Source: Muribaculaceae bacterium (GTDB lineage Bacteria > Bacteroidota > Bacteroidia > Bacteroidales > Muribaculaceae). From it: a stretch of DNA of 6,461 nt. Under the pieces are notes generated by a model. That model ran no database searches and was not told the origin of the DNA. It was given only the letters and a program-made list of their open reading frames with translations. The DNA is taken from NCBI GenBank assembly GCA_029056365.1, contig JAIDBM010000075.1, positions 1 to 6,461 of the forward strand, read 5' to 3'. This document shows, in pieces, positions 1 through 6,036 of the stretch. How positions within the stretch are numbered: the first letter of the stretch is position 1; each line of letters opens with the position of its first letter. The translations under genes and the position numbers were made by a program.

Positions 1-46
1 ACAAAACACTGAATCAGGCAGATTGTTCGCCGGCGAAGAGCACTGA
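1..46. other. Unresolved left edge (possible 3' end of an upstream gene)
   Basis: No gene can be assigned here. One plus-strand frame is open from position 2 and ends in TGA at 44-46, giving the fragment QNTESGRLFAGEEH; it could be the tail of an upstream gene ending just before the cotH-like promoter. A second plus frame is open from position 3 to a TAA at 84-86, and one minus frame is also open, so the choice is not secure. The stretch contains the perfect 12-base palindrome TTCGCCGGCGAA at 26-37. Confidence 0.3.
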
Positions 47-51
47 TTTTG
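12..51 (+). terminator. Possible weak stem-loop terminator for an upstream gene
   Basis: AATCAG at 12-17 can pair with CTGATT at 43-48, enclosing the palindrome TTCGCCGGCGAA (26-37, usable as a four-base stem with a CCGG loop). Four T residues lie at 47-50, but two of them belong to the stem. The shape is only loosely like an intrinsic terminator. The same bases may be coding, and the T run overlaps the -33 box of the next promoter. Treat as a weak candidate. Confidence 0.22.
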
Positions 52-78
52 CAGACAGATATAATTTTCGTAACTTTG
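47..78 (+). promoter_or_regulatory. Bacteroidetes-type promoter of the CotH-domain gene
   Basis: The -7 box TAACTTTG at 71-78 fits the Bacteroidetes consensus TAnnTTTG exactly, and TTTTG at 47-51 supplies the -33 TTG/TTTG box. The 19-base spacing between TTG (49-51) and the -7 box is normal for the primary sigma factor of this phylum. Transcription should begin near 83, giving an AT-rich leader of about 30 bases before the ATG at 115, with no Shine-Dalgarno site. This placement rules out translation from the in-frame TTG at 49, which is part of the -33 box. Confidence 0.8.
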
Positions 79-114
79 CGAGGTAAAAACAATCAGAATT
101 ATATCATACTTACA

Positions 115-2022
115 ATGTTGAAAAATTATGCTTTAGCGGCTCTCGGAATTCTGTGCGCCGCATTGTCGGTCCGAGCCGATGAGGTGGATGCCGACGGACG
201 CCCGGTGATGTACATCCGTGGCGAGATGACAGAATCGTGGGGCTGCCGGGAACAGTACCGCATGACACGTCAGGGCGATGTCTACTCCATTACACTTCCA
301 TCGCTTCACGGAGAGTTCAAGCTGTCGTCGTCGGAATGGAAATACAATTATGGCGCTGCCACTTCGCAGATATTCGAAATCGAGGATGCGGTTACTTTCG
401 AGGGGACTTCAGACGGTGGAAACCTCAAGGCCTGTAATCTCAAGGATGTGACCATACGTTTCGAGGCCGGGCCTGAGTTCCATGCGCGTAATTATATCTA
501 TATAAGTGCCAACGGACACGATGCTCCTTCGAAACCGGCGGCAAGCGGAGTGTCGGGAACCCTTCCGGTATTATATATTAATGTGTATGAAGAAGACGGA
601 GAGACATACAACAACGAAATCACCGACCGCAACCTCGGGCACAAGAATTACTTCGCCGGCAAATACTGGCTCGACACAAACGGCTGCGAATGGCTTGAGG
701 CTTTGGGCGCGACATCCATAGGGTCGGAGGATGCTCCTCTCGATCTTCAGATCAAGGCCCGTGGCAATTTTACCCGCAAGGGATTTTCAAAAAAGCCGTT
801 CAAGCTCAAACTCGACAAAAAACAGAGTCTGCTCGGCTTGAGCAAGAGCAAGCATTTTGCCATTCTGGCCCATGCCGACGACACATTCGGCTATCTGCGT
901 AATTTCACCGGCTTCAATCTCGGTCGACGCATAGGTCTGCCGTGGACTCCGTGGCAACAGCCGGTGGAGGTGGTAATCAACGGCGATTATCGCGGTCTTT
1001 ATTTCCTTACCGAAAGCATACGTGTAGATGCCGACAGAGTGAATATCACCGAACTCGACGACCTGGAATCGGACGGTTCGCTGATATCCGGCGGCTATAT
1101 AGTGGAACTCGACAATTATGACGAGGATAACCAGATACGGATGGATGAAAAATTCTGTGCCGGCGAATTGCACGACATGCTGCGGGTGACGTGGGATACG
1201 CCGGAAGAGTATTCCGACCTTCAGAAGCGTTTCATAACCGAGCAGTTTACTGCCATGAACGACTTCGTAGGGGCTAACTCCGACCAGCTGTGGAGCTATA
1301 TCGACATCGATGACGCCGCCCGTTATTATCTCGTGGAGGAAATAATATCGCATGTAGAGGCTTATCATGGTTCGACTTATCTTTTCCGCGACCGTGGCGA
1401 GGGCCAGAAGTGGCATTATTCGCCGCTGTGGGACTGTGGCAACGCATTCAACGGCAACACCGGCAAATTCATATATGATGATTCTTCATATGGCATGACG
1501 TGGATTGCATCGATGCGCTGCAACGATAAATTCAACCGTAAGGTTATGGATACCTGGGCATGGTTCATGACCAGCTGTTATGACGGAGTCATCGAAGATA
1601 TCGATGAGTATGCCGCTCGTATTTCCGAAGCGGCCAAGGCTGACCGCCGCCGCTGGGCCAATGAACCGAAACCCGATGGCGATGATACATTTCCGGTGGT
1701 CGACAACAGCGACATGCAGGGAGCGCGCAACCGCGCCGTGAATCATCTCAATGGCAAAATCGACTGGCTCAGACAGCAGTTCGGCGATTACACCGCCATG
1801 GGCATTGTAGCGGAGCCGGCCCGCGACAACACTGCCGCTGCCGAACTGCCCGAATATGCCCGGCCCTATGACCCCAGTTCGGTTGCCGAACTTGTAGAGA
1901 GCGGATTCGACCTTTCGGGTGCGGTGTTCTATAATCTTCAGGGCATGCGGGTGCCGGAACCTGTGCACGGCGAAATATACATCGCCGTAAGCGGCGACAA
2001 GGCCAGAAGAATAGTGTATTGA
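115..2022 (+). CDS. Secreted CotH kinase-domain protein with N-terminal SusE/F-like module
   Basis: A 635-residue exported protein. Residues 1-21 (MLKNYALAALGILCAALSVR-A) look like a signal peptide cut before DE; Cys14 is not in a lipobox, so a lipoprotein is unlikely. Residues 32-135 are rich in aromatics (YIRGEMTESWG, GDVYSITLP, GEFKLSSSEWKYNYG) and resemble starch-binding modules of SusE/SusF type; carbohydrate binding is an inference. The CotH domain (PF08757) runs from about 152 to the mid-400s: KARGNFTRKGFSKKPFKLKL at 214-233, LRNFTGFNLG at 261-270, VVINGDYRGLYFLTE at 286-300, GGYIVELDNY at 326-335, and PLWDCGNAF at 437-445 with probable metal-binding Asp440. Some CotH proteins are atypical protein kinases that phosphorylate secreted proteins; the substrate here is unknown. 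The end (604-635, FYNLQGMRV...GEIYIAV) is a short beta-rich tail common in secreted Bacteroidetes proteins. The ATG at 115 is chosen because an in-frame TTG at 49 lies inside the promoter and would bury the signal peptide. The gene appears monocistronic. Confidence 0.92.
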   Translation: MLKNYALAALGILCAALSVRADEVDADGRPVMYIRGEMTESWGCREQYRMTRQGDVYSITLPSLHGEFKLSSSEWKYNYGAATSQIFEIEDAVTFEGTSDGGNLKACNLKDVTIRFEAGPEFHARNYIYISANGHDAPSKPAASGVSGTLPVLYINVYEEDGETYNNEITDRNLGHKNYFAGKYWLDTNGCEWLEALGATSIGSEDAPLDLQIKARGNFTRKGFSKKPFKLKLDKKQSLLGLSKSKHFAILAHADDTFGYLRNFTGFNLGRRIGLPWTPWQQPVEVVINGDYRGLYFLTESIRVDADRVNITELDDLESDGSLISGGYIVELDNYDEDNQIRMDEKFCAGELHDMLRVTWDTPEEYSDLQKRFITEQFTAMNDFVGANSDQLWSYIDIDDAARYYLVEEIISHVEAYHGSTYLFRDRGEGQKWHYSPLWDCGNAFNGNTGKFIYDDSSYGMTWIASMRCNDKFNRKVMDTWAWFMTSCYDGVIEDIDEYAARISEAAKADRRRWANEPKPDGDDTFPVVDNSDMQGARNRAVNHLNGKIDWLRQQFGDYTAMGIVAEPARDNTAAAELPEYARPYDPSSVAELVESGFDLSGAVFYNLQGMRVPEPVHGEIYIAVSGDKARRIVY

Positions 2023-2027
2023 CCGGA

Positions 2028-2037
2028 GGCTATAGCC
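2028..2037. repeat. 10-base perfect palindrome at the convergent junction
   Basis: GGCTATAGCC is perfectly self-complementary. It lies in the junction of two convergent genes and contains the TAG stop of the LysR gene (2030-2032), six bases after the TGA of the CotH gene. No T run follows on either strand, so it is not a standard intrinsic terminator, and a 10-base palindrome can arise by chance. With only 7 bases between the two stops, each transcript must run into the opposite gene unless it ends here or by Rho. Confidence 0.35.
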
Positions 2038-2935
2038 ATGCGCTGACCCGTTCGCGGATCGCAGCCGACTCGCCGAGCATTTTCACCAGCTCGCACATCG
2101 ACCGCTTGTGATAGCTGTCGGAGAGAGTATGCACGCAACCTGTCATTTCATTCATGGGCACATCGAGCGGAATTGCTTTGACACCATGGATGTTATGGCA
2201 GGTTGCTTCTGCAAGTACAGTGGCCATATTGCTTCCGGCCACAAGCTTGAGCAGAATGTTGACCTCGTTGAGTTCGGTGCGGACACGGAATTTAAGACTG
2301 CGGAAATCCGAAATCACCGCATCGAAATGATTGCGGGCCTGCAAACCTTTCGATGGCAGTGCGAGGTCGTAGCGGCTCAGTTCTTCCAGACTCACTTTGC
2401 TGCTCGATGCAAGGGGATGAAACTCGTTGACTATAACCGACAGATAGTTCTGGAACAATATGTGGGTGTCGATGCCTTCGAGTTTCTGCGGAGGCCTGAA
2501 CGCAAGCACGAAATCAACCTCGTGGTTGCGCAGCATGTCCATCAGCTCGGCCACGGGCCGGTATACGATGTTCAGTTTTACACCCGGATAAAGTTTCATG
2601 AAATCGAGCAGGGTTTCGGTGAGAATCGGACTGAAAGAGTAGGTTACACCTATGTTCAGTGTGCCGGTCATCAGTTTCTGAAGGTCGGTCATGCGGTCGA
2701 TGCACAGCATGGCCTCGTGAAGTGTGCGCCGGGCGCATGGCAGAAGTTCCGTTCCGGCTTCGGTGAGTTGCACGCCATGGCTGTCGCGCATGAACAGCGG
2801 AGCACCGATTTCCTGTTCGAGCTGCCTTATCTGCTGCGACAAGGTGCTTTGGGTAATCGACAGAGTGCGTGCGGCCTCGGAGAAGTTCAAGGTTTCGGCG
2901 GCCTTCACGAAATAGCGTAATTGACGTAGTTCCAT
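2030..2935 (-). CDS. LysR-family transcriptional regulator
   Basis: A 301-residue LysR-type regulator, the usual family length. The N-terminal winged helix-turn-helix is intact: MELRQLRYFVKAAETLNFSE, then AARTLSITQSTLSQQIRQLE (21-40), then LFMRDSHGVQLTEAG (47-61). A linker helix covers about 62-90. The effector-binding domain begins at GTLNIGVTYSFSPILTETLL (91-110) and runs to the C-terminus, with the two-lobed periplasmic-binding-protein fold expected for the family. Cysteines are at 67, 78, 246, 267 and 281, but I see no clear OxyR-type redox pair, so no gene name is given. The ATG at 2933-2935 directly follows the TAA of the yjjB-like gene (2936-2938) with no base between and no evident ribosome-binding site, implying translational coupling. 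The likely role is local control of the exporter operon in which it is the last gene. LysR genes more often sit divergent from their targets, so this distal position is less usual. The effector is unknown. Confidence 0.95.
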   Translation of the reverse strand: MELRQLRYFVKAAETLNFSEAARTLSITQSTLSQQIRQLEQEIGAPLFMRDSHGVQLTEAGTELLPCARRTLHEAMLCIDRMTDLQKLMTGTLNIGVTYSFSPILTETLLDFMKLYPGVKLNIVYRPVAELMDMLRNHEVDFVLAFRPPQKLEGIDTHILFQNYLSVIVNEFHPLASSSKVSLEELSRYDLALPSKGLQARNHFDAVISDFRSLKFRVRTELNEVNILLKLVAGSNMATVLAEATCHNIHGVKAIPLDVPMNEMTGCVHTLSDSYHKRSMCELVKMLGESAAIRERVSAWL

Positions 2936-3418
2936 TTATCTTGTTGCCTGGAATGAGATTTTTTTCAGCATGAAAATCGGTATAGTGGCGCCGGTTACCA
3001 TACCCAGCAGTATGAACAGGCATGTGATGCCATTGCTGGCGAAAAGGTAGAAGTAATGGTTGAATTCACCTGCGCTGCCGTGATACATACACATTACCAG
3101 TCCGCCGAATGTCTTGTAGGCGTAGATTCCCGGTATCATGGGCAGGAGCGAGGGAAACAGGCATGTTTCGGCCGGCATTTTGGCCAGTGGCGACAGCAGC
3201 ACGGCGAGTACGCCTATGAGCAGTGAGGCCAGTGTGGTGGCTATTACAATGTGCAGGCCCAGAACCGATTCGTTCATCATCAGGAAGCGCGACGAATGGC
3301 CTATGGCGGCGATGAGCGCACAGTATAGATAGGCCCTGCGGGGCGGATTGCTTATCGAGGCAAATCCGATTGCCGCTATGGCGGCGAAAAAGGCGTCTTG
3401 CAGATATTCGTATAGCAT
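2936..3418 (-). CDS. yjjB: YjjB-like exporter subunit (ThrE C-terminal half, DUF3815)
   Basis: A 160-residue inner-membrane protein, close to the 157 residues of E. coli YjjB. It is nearly all hydrophobic, with about four to five membrane spans (roughly 8-22, 30-44, 52-76, 88-110 and 126-150). Family signatures are AIGFASISNPPRRAY at 16-30, which matches the start of the ThrE_2/DUF3815 domain (PF12821), and PAETCLFPSLLPMIPGIYAY at 82-101, with the loop PGIY that is typical of this half. In many actinobacteria the two halves are fused in one ThrE threonine/serine exporter; here, as in E. coli, they are separate genes and must associate to work. E. coli YjjPB is reported to export succinate, while ThrE exports threonine and serine, so the substrate here is open. 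The ATG at 3416-3418 is one base from the TGA of the yjjP-like gene, and the TAA abuts the LysR start codon. Confidence 0.92.
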   Translation of the reverse strand: MLYEYLQDAFFAAIAAIGFASISNPPRRAYLYCALIAAIGHSSRFLMMNESVLGLHIVIATTLASLLIGVLAVLLSPLAKMPAETCLFPSLLPMIPGIYAYKTFGGLVMCMYHGSAGEFNHYFYLFASNGITCLFILLGMVTGATIPIFMLKKISFQATR

Positions 3419-3419
3419 G

Positions 3420-4250
3420 TCAGAACATTCCTAAGTTCATTGTGAGCAGTCCGGCGCACAGTCCGGCCGAAAGGCAGCATGTGAGTATCACGGCGTGGAT
3501 GAACCGGCTGAACGAGCATATGTAATGACCCGCAAGCATGTCGCTGAACGAATTCAGAAACGGTATTCCGGGCACAAGATACAGCACGCTTGTTGCCACG
3601 GCGATTTCAGGAGTATGGCCCAGCCCGAACAGTCCGGCGCCTGCCCCGAGCACAGCCGAAATAAAGGCGCATAGTATGAATGTGACCCGCAGGTCGGCTC
3701 TGCGCCTGAGCATAAGCTGTTTCACGTACATGCCGCACAGTGTGGCCAGAAATACAACAGACATTGCCGGCCAGTCGCCGCCGAAAAGCCTGCAGAACGA
3801 TGCGTTGGCGAGCGAGGCGAGAAGCAATACGGTGTTCGCGTTTTCAGCTTTCGAGGCGGTAATCGCGCTGAAGCGTTTTCGGGCCTCGTTGAAGTCGATG
3901 CGGCCGTCGGCCACTTCCCAGCTGAGACTGCTGAGCCTTGAATTTATGTCGAAGCTGATGCCGTTGCAGCCTGTGGCTGTGATGTATGTGAAGCTCTGGC
4001 TGTGGTCGAGCGAGTTAACCGTCATGTGTATATGTCGTGGCAGAATGGTCATTACAGCCTGGCAATTCCATGCCCGGGCCATACGTCCGACATTATGTTC
4101 CAGGCGTATGCATGTGGAGCCGCAGCCGAGAAGCCACGATGCGTAGTCCGACAGAAACAGGCTTATCTCCTTCAGCGCCGATGGCGCCTCGCAGGGCTGG
4201 TCGGTGGCGGCTATTTCCACGGTCTGTAGCCGTTCAGCCATCGTATTCAT
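3420..4250 (-). CDS. yjjP: YjjP-like exporter subunit (ThrE N-terminal half, DUF1212)
   Basis: A 276-residue protein from the first ATG, slightly longer than E. coli YjjP (256). The soluble N-terminal domain (about 28-135) has the family signatures LLGCGSTCIRLEHNVGRMAR (40-59) and DINSRLSSLSWEVADGRIDF (101-120), followed by NEARKRF. About five membrane spans follow (roughly 139-155, 161-177, 190-210, 216-232 and 249-270). The hallmark VPGIPFLNSFSDMLAGHY at 226-243 lies between the last two and belongs to PF06738 (ThrE/DUF1212). With the adjacent yjjB-like product it should form one inner-membrane export system for organic or amino acids. The start is uncertain: ATG at 4250 overlaps the upstream small gene by 17 bases, and the in-frame ATG at 4241 (Met4) by 8 (ATGGCTGA). 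Either suggests coupling to the small gene. The stop is one base from the yjjB start. Confidence 0.94.
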   Translation of the reverse strand: MNTMAERLQTVEIAATDQPCEAPSALKEISLFLSDYASWLLGCGSTCIRLEHNVGRMARAWNCQAVMTILPRHIHMTVNSLDHSQSFTYITATGCNGISFDINSRLSSLSWEVADGRIDFNEARKRFSAITASKAENANTVLLLASLANASFCRLFGGDWPAMSVVFLATLCGMYVKQLMLRRRADLRVTFILCAFISAVLGAGAGLFGLGHTPEIAVATSVLYLVPGIPFLNSFSDMLAGHYICSFSRFIHAVILTCCLSAGLCAGLLTMNLGMF

Positions 4251-4476
4251 CCGAGTAGTCTTTCGCTGTAACGTTTCGGTCGCCCGGGAGGAAGAATTCC
4301 TCTCTTTCGCTGCCTATTTCAAAAAATTTCACTCCCGGCGTTGCTTTGCCGGCATGAGCACTGTTTTTGCGATGCAGGCGGCTGTTTGCGTATATGAAAG
4401 TACGAACCATAACAAGCGCGACCATGGTGGCGGCAACCACACACCAAGCCAAAAGGGGTATGTCAAGACAAATCAT
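4234..4476 (-). CDS. Small single-span membrane protein of unknown function
   Basis: An 80-residue protein that I do not recognise. Residues 6-24 form one strongly hydrophobic helix (IPLLAWCVVAATMVALVMV). It is followed by a basic stretch (R25, R33, H35, R36, K37), which by the positive-inside rule puts the C-terminus in the cytoplasm. The tail is charged and ends acidic (AKDYSDEYDG). It contains a loosely repeated pattern, FFEIGSER then FFLPGDR, at about 51-67. There is no lipobox or cleavable signal. The ATG at 4474-4476 is preferred; the frame also opens upstream from a TTG at 4527, but that codon lies upstream of the promoter-like box. The 3' end overlaps the yjjP-like start by 8 or 17 bases, which supports it as a real gene of that operon, perhaps an accessory subunit of the exporter. 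No function can be assigned from sequence alone. Confidence 0.72.
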   Translation of the reverse strand: MICLDIPLLAWCVVAATMVALVMVRTFIYANSRLHRKNSAHAGKATPGVKFFEIGSEREEFFLPGDRNVTAKDYSDEYDG

Positions 4477-4497
4477 AATTGCGTGAATTTTGAATTT

Positions 4498-4527
4498 CTT
4501 TGCAAAGTAAACAATTTGCAGTGGCAA
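4498..4527 (-). promoter_or_regulatory. Possible promoter of the small protein-yjjP-yjjB-lysR operon
   Basis: On the minus strand TTACTTTG (4510 to 4503) differs at one base from the Bacteroidetes -7 box TAnnTTTG. It would place the transcription start near 4497 and leave a leader of about 20 bases before the ATG at 4476. The nearest upstream TTG (4527-4525, within TTTTTG) is only 14 bases away, shorter than the usual 19 or so, so the -33 box is poor. The -7 region overlaps the perfect palindrome CTTTGCAAAG (4498-4507). A weak -33 box could mean dependence on an activator such as the LysR protein at the end of the operon. Confidence 0.45.
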
Positions 4528-4554
4528 AAAGACGTGTCCGGACTATGTTTTTTT

Positions 4555-4569
4555 CGATAGCGGCTATCG
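4555..4569. repeat. 6-3-6 dyad in the rodA-operon gap (operator or stem-loop)
   Basis: CGATAG and CTATCG flank the spacer CGG, forming a perfect 15-base dyad three bases beyond the rodA stop codon (TAA at 4575-4573). On the minus strand it is followed by seven A residues, not T residues, so it does not look like an intrinsic terminator for rodA. On the plus strand it is followed by GTTTT, weakly terminator-like for antisense transcription. Its centre (4562) lies about 65 bases upstream of the predicted start near 4497, the usual site of LysR-type operator binding, although the strict T-N11-A spacing is not present. Confidence 0.45.
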
Positions 4570-4572
4570 GTT

Positions 4573-6036
4573 TTACCGTCGGACTGTTTTGCGCGTCGCG
4601 TCGATTTTCAGCAGAATGAACAGCAATATGGTGAAACCCCACAGCGACGAGCCTCCGTAGCTGAAGAAAGGCAGAGGTATGCCTATCACAGGGCACAGGC
4701 CAATCACCATTCCGATGTTTATACAGAAGTGGAATATAAGATACGAGGCCACACAATAGGCGTATACACGTCCGAAGGTTGTGGGCTGACGTTCGGCCAG
4801 AGATATGATGCGCAATATCAGAATCAGAAACATCAGAGTCACGGCCATGGCTCCCACGAAGCCTTCTTCCTCTCCTATGGTGCAGAATATGAAGTCGGTG
4901 TGCTGTTCGGGCACATATTTCAGTTTTGTCTGGGTGCCGTTTAGAAACCCTTTTCCCCAGAATCCCCCCGAACCGATGGCGATTTTCGACTGGTTTACGT
5001 TGTATCCCGCGCCCCGCAGGTCTTCCACTATGCCCATTGCCACAAGCACTCGTTTCTGCTGATGTGGCTGAAGGTAATTGAACGCCACGTTCACAGAAAA
5101 CATAAATCCGATAGCCAGCAGGCCTGTGGCAGTGGCTATGAACAGTTTGCGACGGCGAAGCCGAATGGCCTCGAATGCGATATAGAGGCATGCCGCCACA
5201 ATAGTGCCGAGTATCACCGGCATTCCCGGCAGTTCCACACCGCATATGGCAGTCACGGCGAGTATGATGGCGATTGCGGCGAAGCCAAGCACCAGATTGC
5301 GTGTAACCACAAGATGCTTGTCGTATATGAAGCTCATTGCAATGAGTATGAGCGCTATCATCACCATTATTGCGAATTCGCCCGATGGAATTCCCAGAAC
5401 CATCGATTCGGTGAATTTCACCGCCACTACGAAAATGACTACCGAGAATAATGCCGCGAACAGAACCAGTCCGCTCATGCCCTCGCGGTAGAGCACAAAG
5501 AACAGTGCCAGGAACGTAAGGGCCGAACCTGTTTCGTTCTGGGCCAGAATGAGCACTATGGGCAGTATTATTATAAGCAGGGCCCTGACGTAGTTCGAGA
5601 ATTTGGCATTGAGCACGAAGTGGTATCCGCTGAATAGTTTCGCCAGCGCGAGCGCGGTGGCGAATTTGGCGAATTCGGCTGGCTGCAGACTCATGGACCC
5701 GAACGAGATCCACGATTTCGAGCCTTTTATGTCGTGTGCCACAAGCGGCGTTATAAGCAGCAGTATCAGCACTGCCACATATATTGGAAACGCATAGGTT
5801 TCATACATGCGCCCGTCGATGAGCAATATCACCAGACCGAGCAGAAACGACAGTCCGATCCATCTCACCTGTTTGCCGGAGAACTCATCGGCCGAGAACA
5901 TGTTGGCCTGGTCGAAATCATAGCTGGCGGCATATATGCTCACCACGCCGGCAGCCACCATCAGCAGATAGAGCAGTACGGTGATCCAGTCGATGTTGCG
6001 CAGAATCGAAGCGCCGCTGTTTCTTTGCTGTATCAT
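4573..6036 (-). CDS. rodA: Rod shape-determining protein RodA (SEDS peptidoglycan glycosyltransferase)
   Basis: A 487-residue polytopic membrane protein that polymerises lipid II into glycan strands during cell elongation, working with PBP2. SEDS signatures appear in order: GSKSWI (105-110), LQPAEFAK (117-124), NETGSALTF (167-175), YNVNQSKIAIGSGG (345-358), GKGFLNGTQTKLKYVPEQHT (361-380) with Asp381 in HTDFIF, matching the Asp essential for RodA activity, and IGIPLPFFSYGGSS (451-464). The protein is over 100 residues longer than E. coli RodA (370). Most of the excess lies between residues 195 and 320, where several extra hydrophobic segments (about 222-237, 246-265, 272-288 and 299-317) interrupt the core; longer RodA proteins are, as far as I know, usual in Bacteroidetes. 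The start codon overlaps the mrdA stop as ATGA (6036-6033), so the two are translationally coupled. FtsW is excluded by the pairing with PBP2 and the RodA-like HTDFIF and GTQ motifs. Confidence 0.97.
   Translation of the reverse strand: MIQQRNSGASILRNIDWITVLLYLLMVAAGVVSIYAASYDFDQANMFSADEFSGKQVRWIGLSFLLGLVILLIDGRMYETYAFPIYVAVLILLLITPLVAHDIKGSKSWISFGSMSLQPAEFAKFATALALAKLFSGYHFVLNAKFSNYVRALLIIILPIVLILAQNETGSALTFLALFFVLYREGMSGLVLFAALFSVVIFVVAVKFTESMVLGIPSGEFAIMVMIALILIAMSFIYDKHLVVTRNLVLGFAAIAIILAVTAICGVELPGMPVILGTIVAACLYIAFEAIRLRRRKLFIATATGLLAIGFMFSVNVAFNYLQPHQQKRVLVAMGIVEDLRGAGYNVNQSKIAIGSGGFWGKGFLNGTQTKLKYVPEQHTDFIFCTIGEEEGFVGAMAVTLMFLILILRIISLAERQPTTFGRVYAYCVASYLIFHFCINIGMVIGLCPVIGIPLPFFSYGGSSLWGFTILLFILLKIDATRKTVRR

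Noticed and set aside
49..114. TTG-started 22-residue N-terminal extension of the CotH protein
   Set aside because: The TTG is part of the -33 promoter box, and the extension would precede a standard signal peptide.
115..177. Lipoprotein signal in the CotH protein because of Cys14
   Set aside because: The residues before the Cys are G-I-L, which does not fit a lipobox (small residue needed just before Cys). The region fits a normal signal peptide cut after Ala21.
787..1416. 209-codon minus-strand frame opposite the CotH gene
   Set aside because: It lies entirely within the CotH coding sequence and shows no promoter or domain signal.
2108..2920. 270-codon open frame on the plus strand opposite the LysR gene
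   Set aside because: The LysR frame is a clear family match over its full length. The antisense frame has no recognisable domain and arises from codon bias.
2030..2935. OxyR assignment for the LysR-family regulator
   Set aside because: No clear redox cysteine pair at the expected spacing is seen, and no peroxide-response gene is nearby. Only the family is supported.
4204..4560. 118-codon plus-strand frame opposite the small membrane protein gene
   Set aside because: It competes with the minus-strand 80-residue gene, which has a coherent membrane helix, an ATG after a promoter-like box and operon overlap. The plus frame has none of these.
4555..4574. Intrinsic terminator of rodA
   Set aside because: In the rodA direction the stem is followed by a run of A residues, not T residues, so the dyad is kept only as an inverted repeat.
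4463..5713. 416-codon minus-strand frame inside rodA
   Set aside because: It is out of frame with RodA, which has all SEDS motifs. The product is rich in R, H, S and G with no membrane or domain pattern, typical of a shadow frame.
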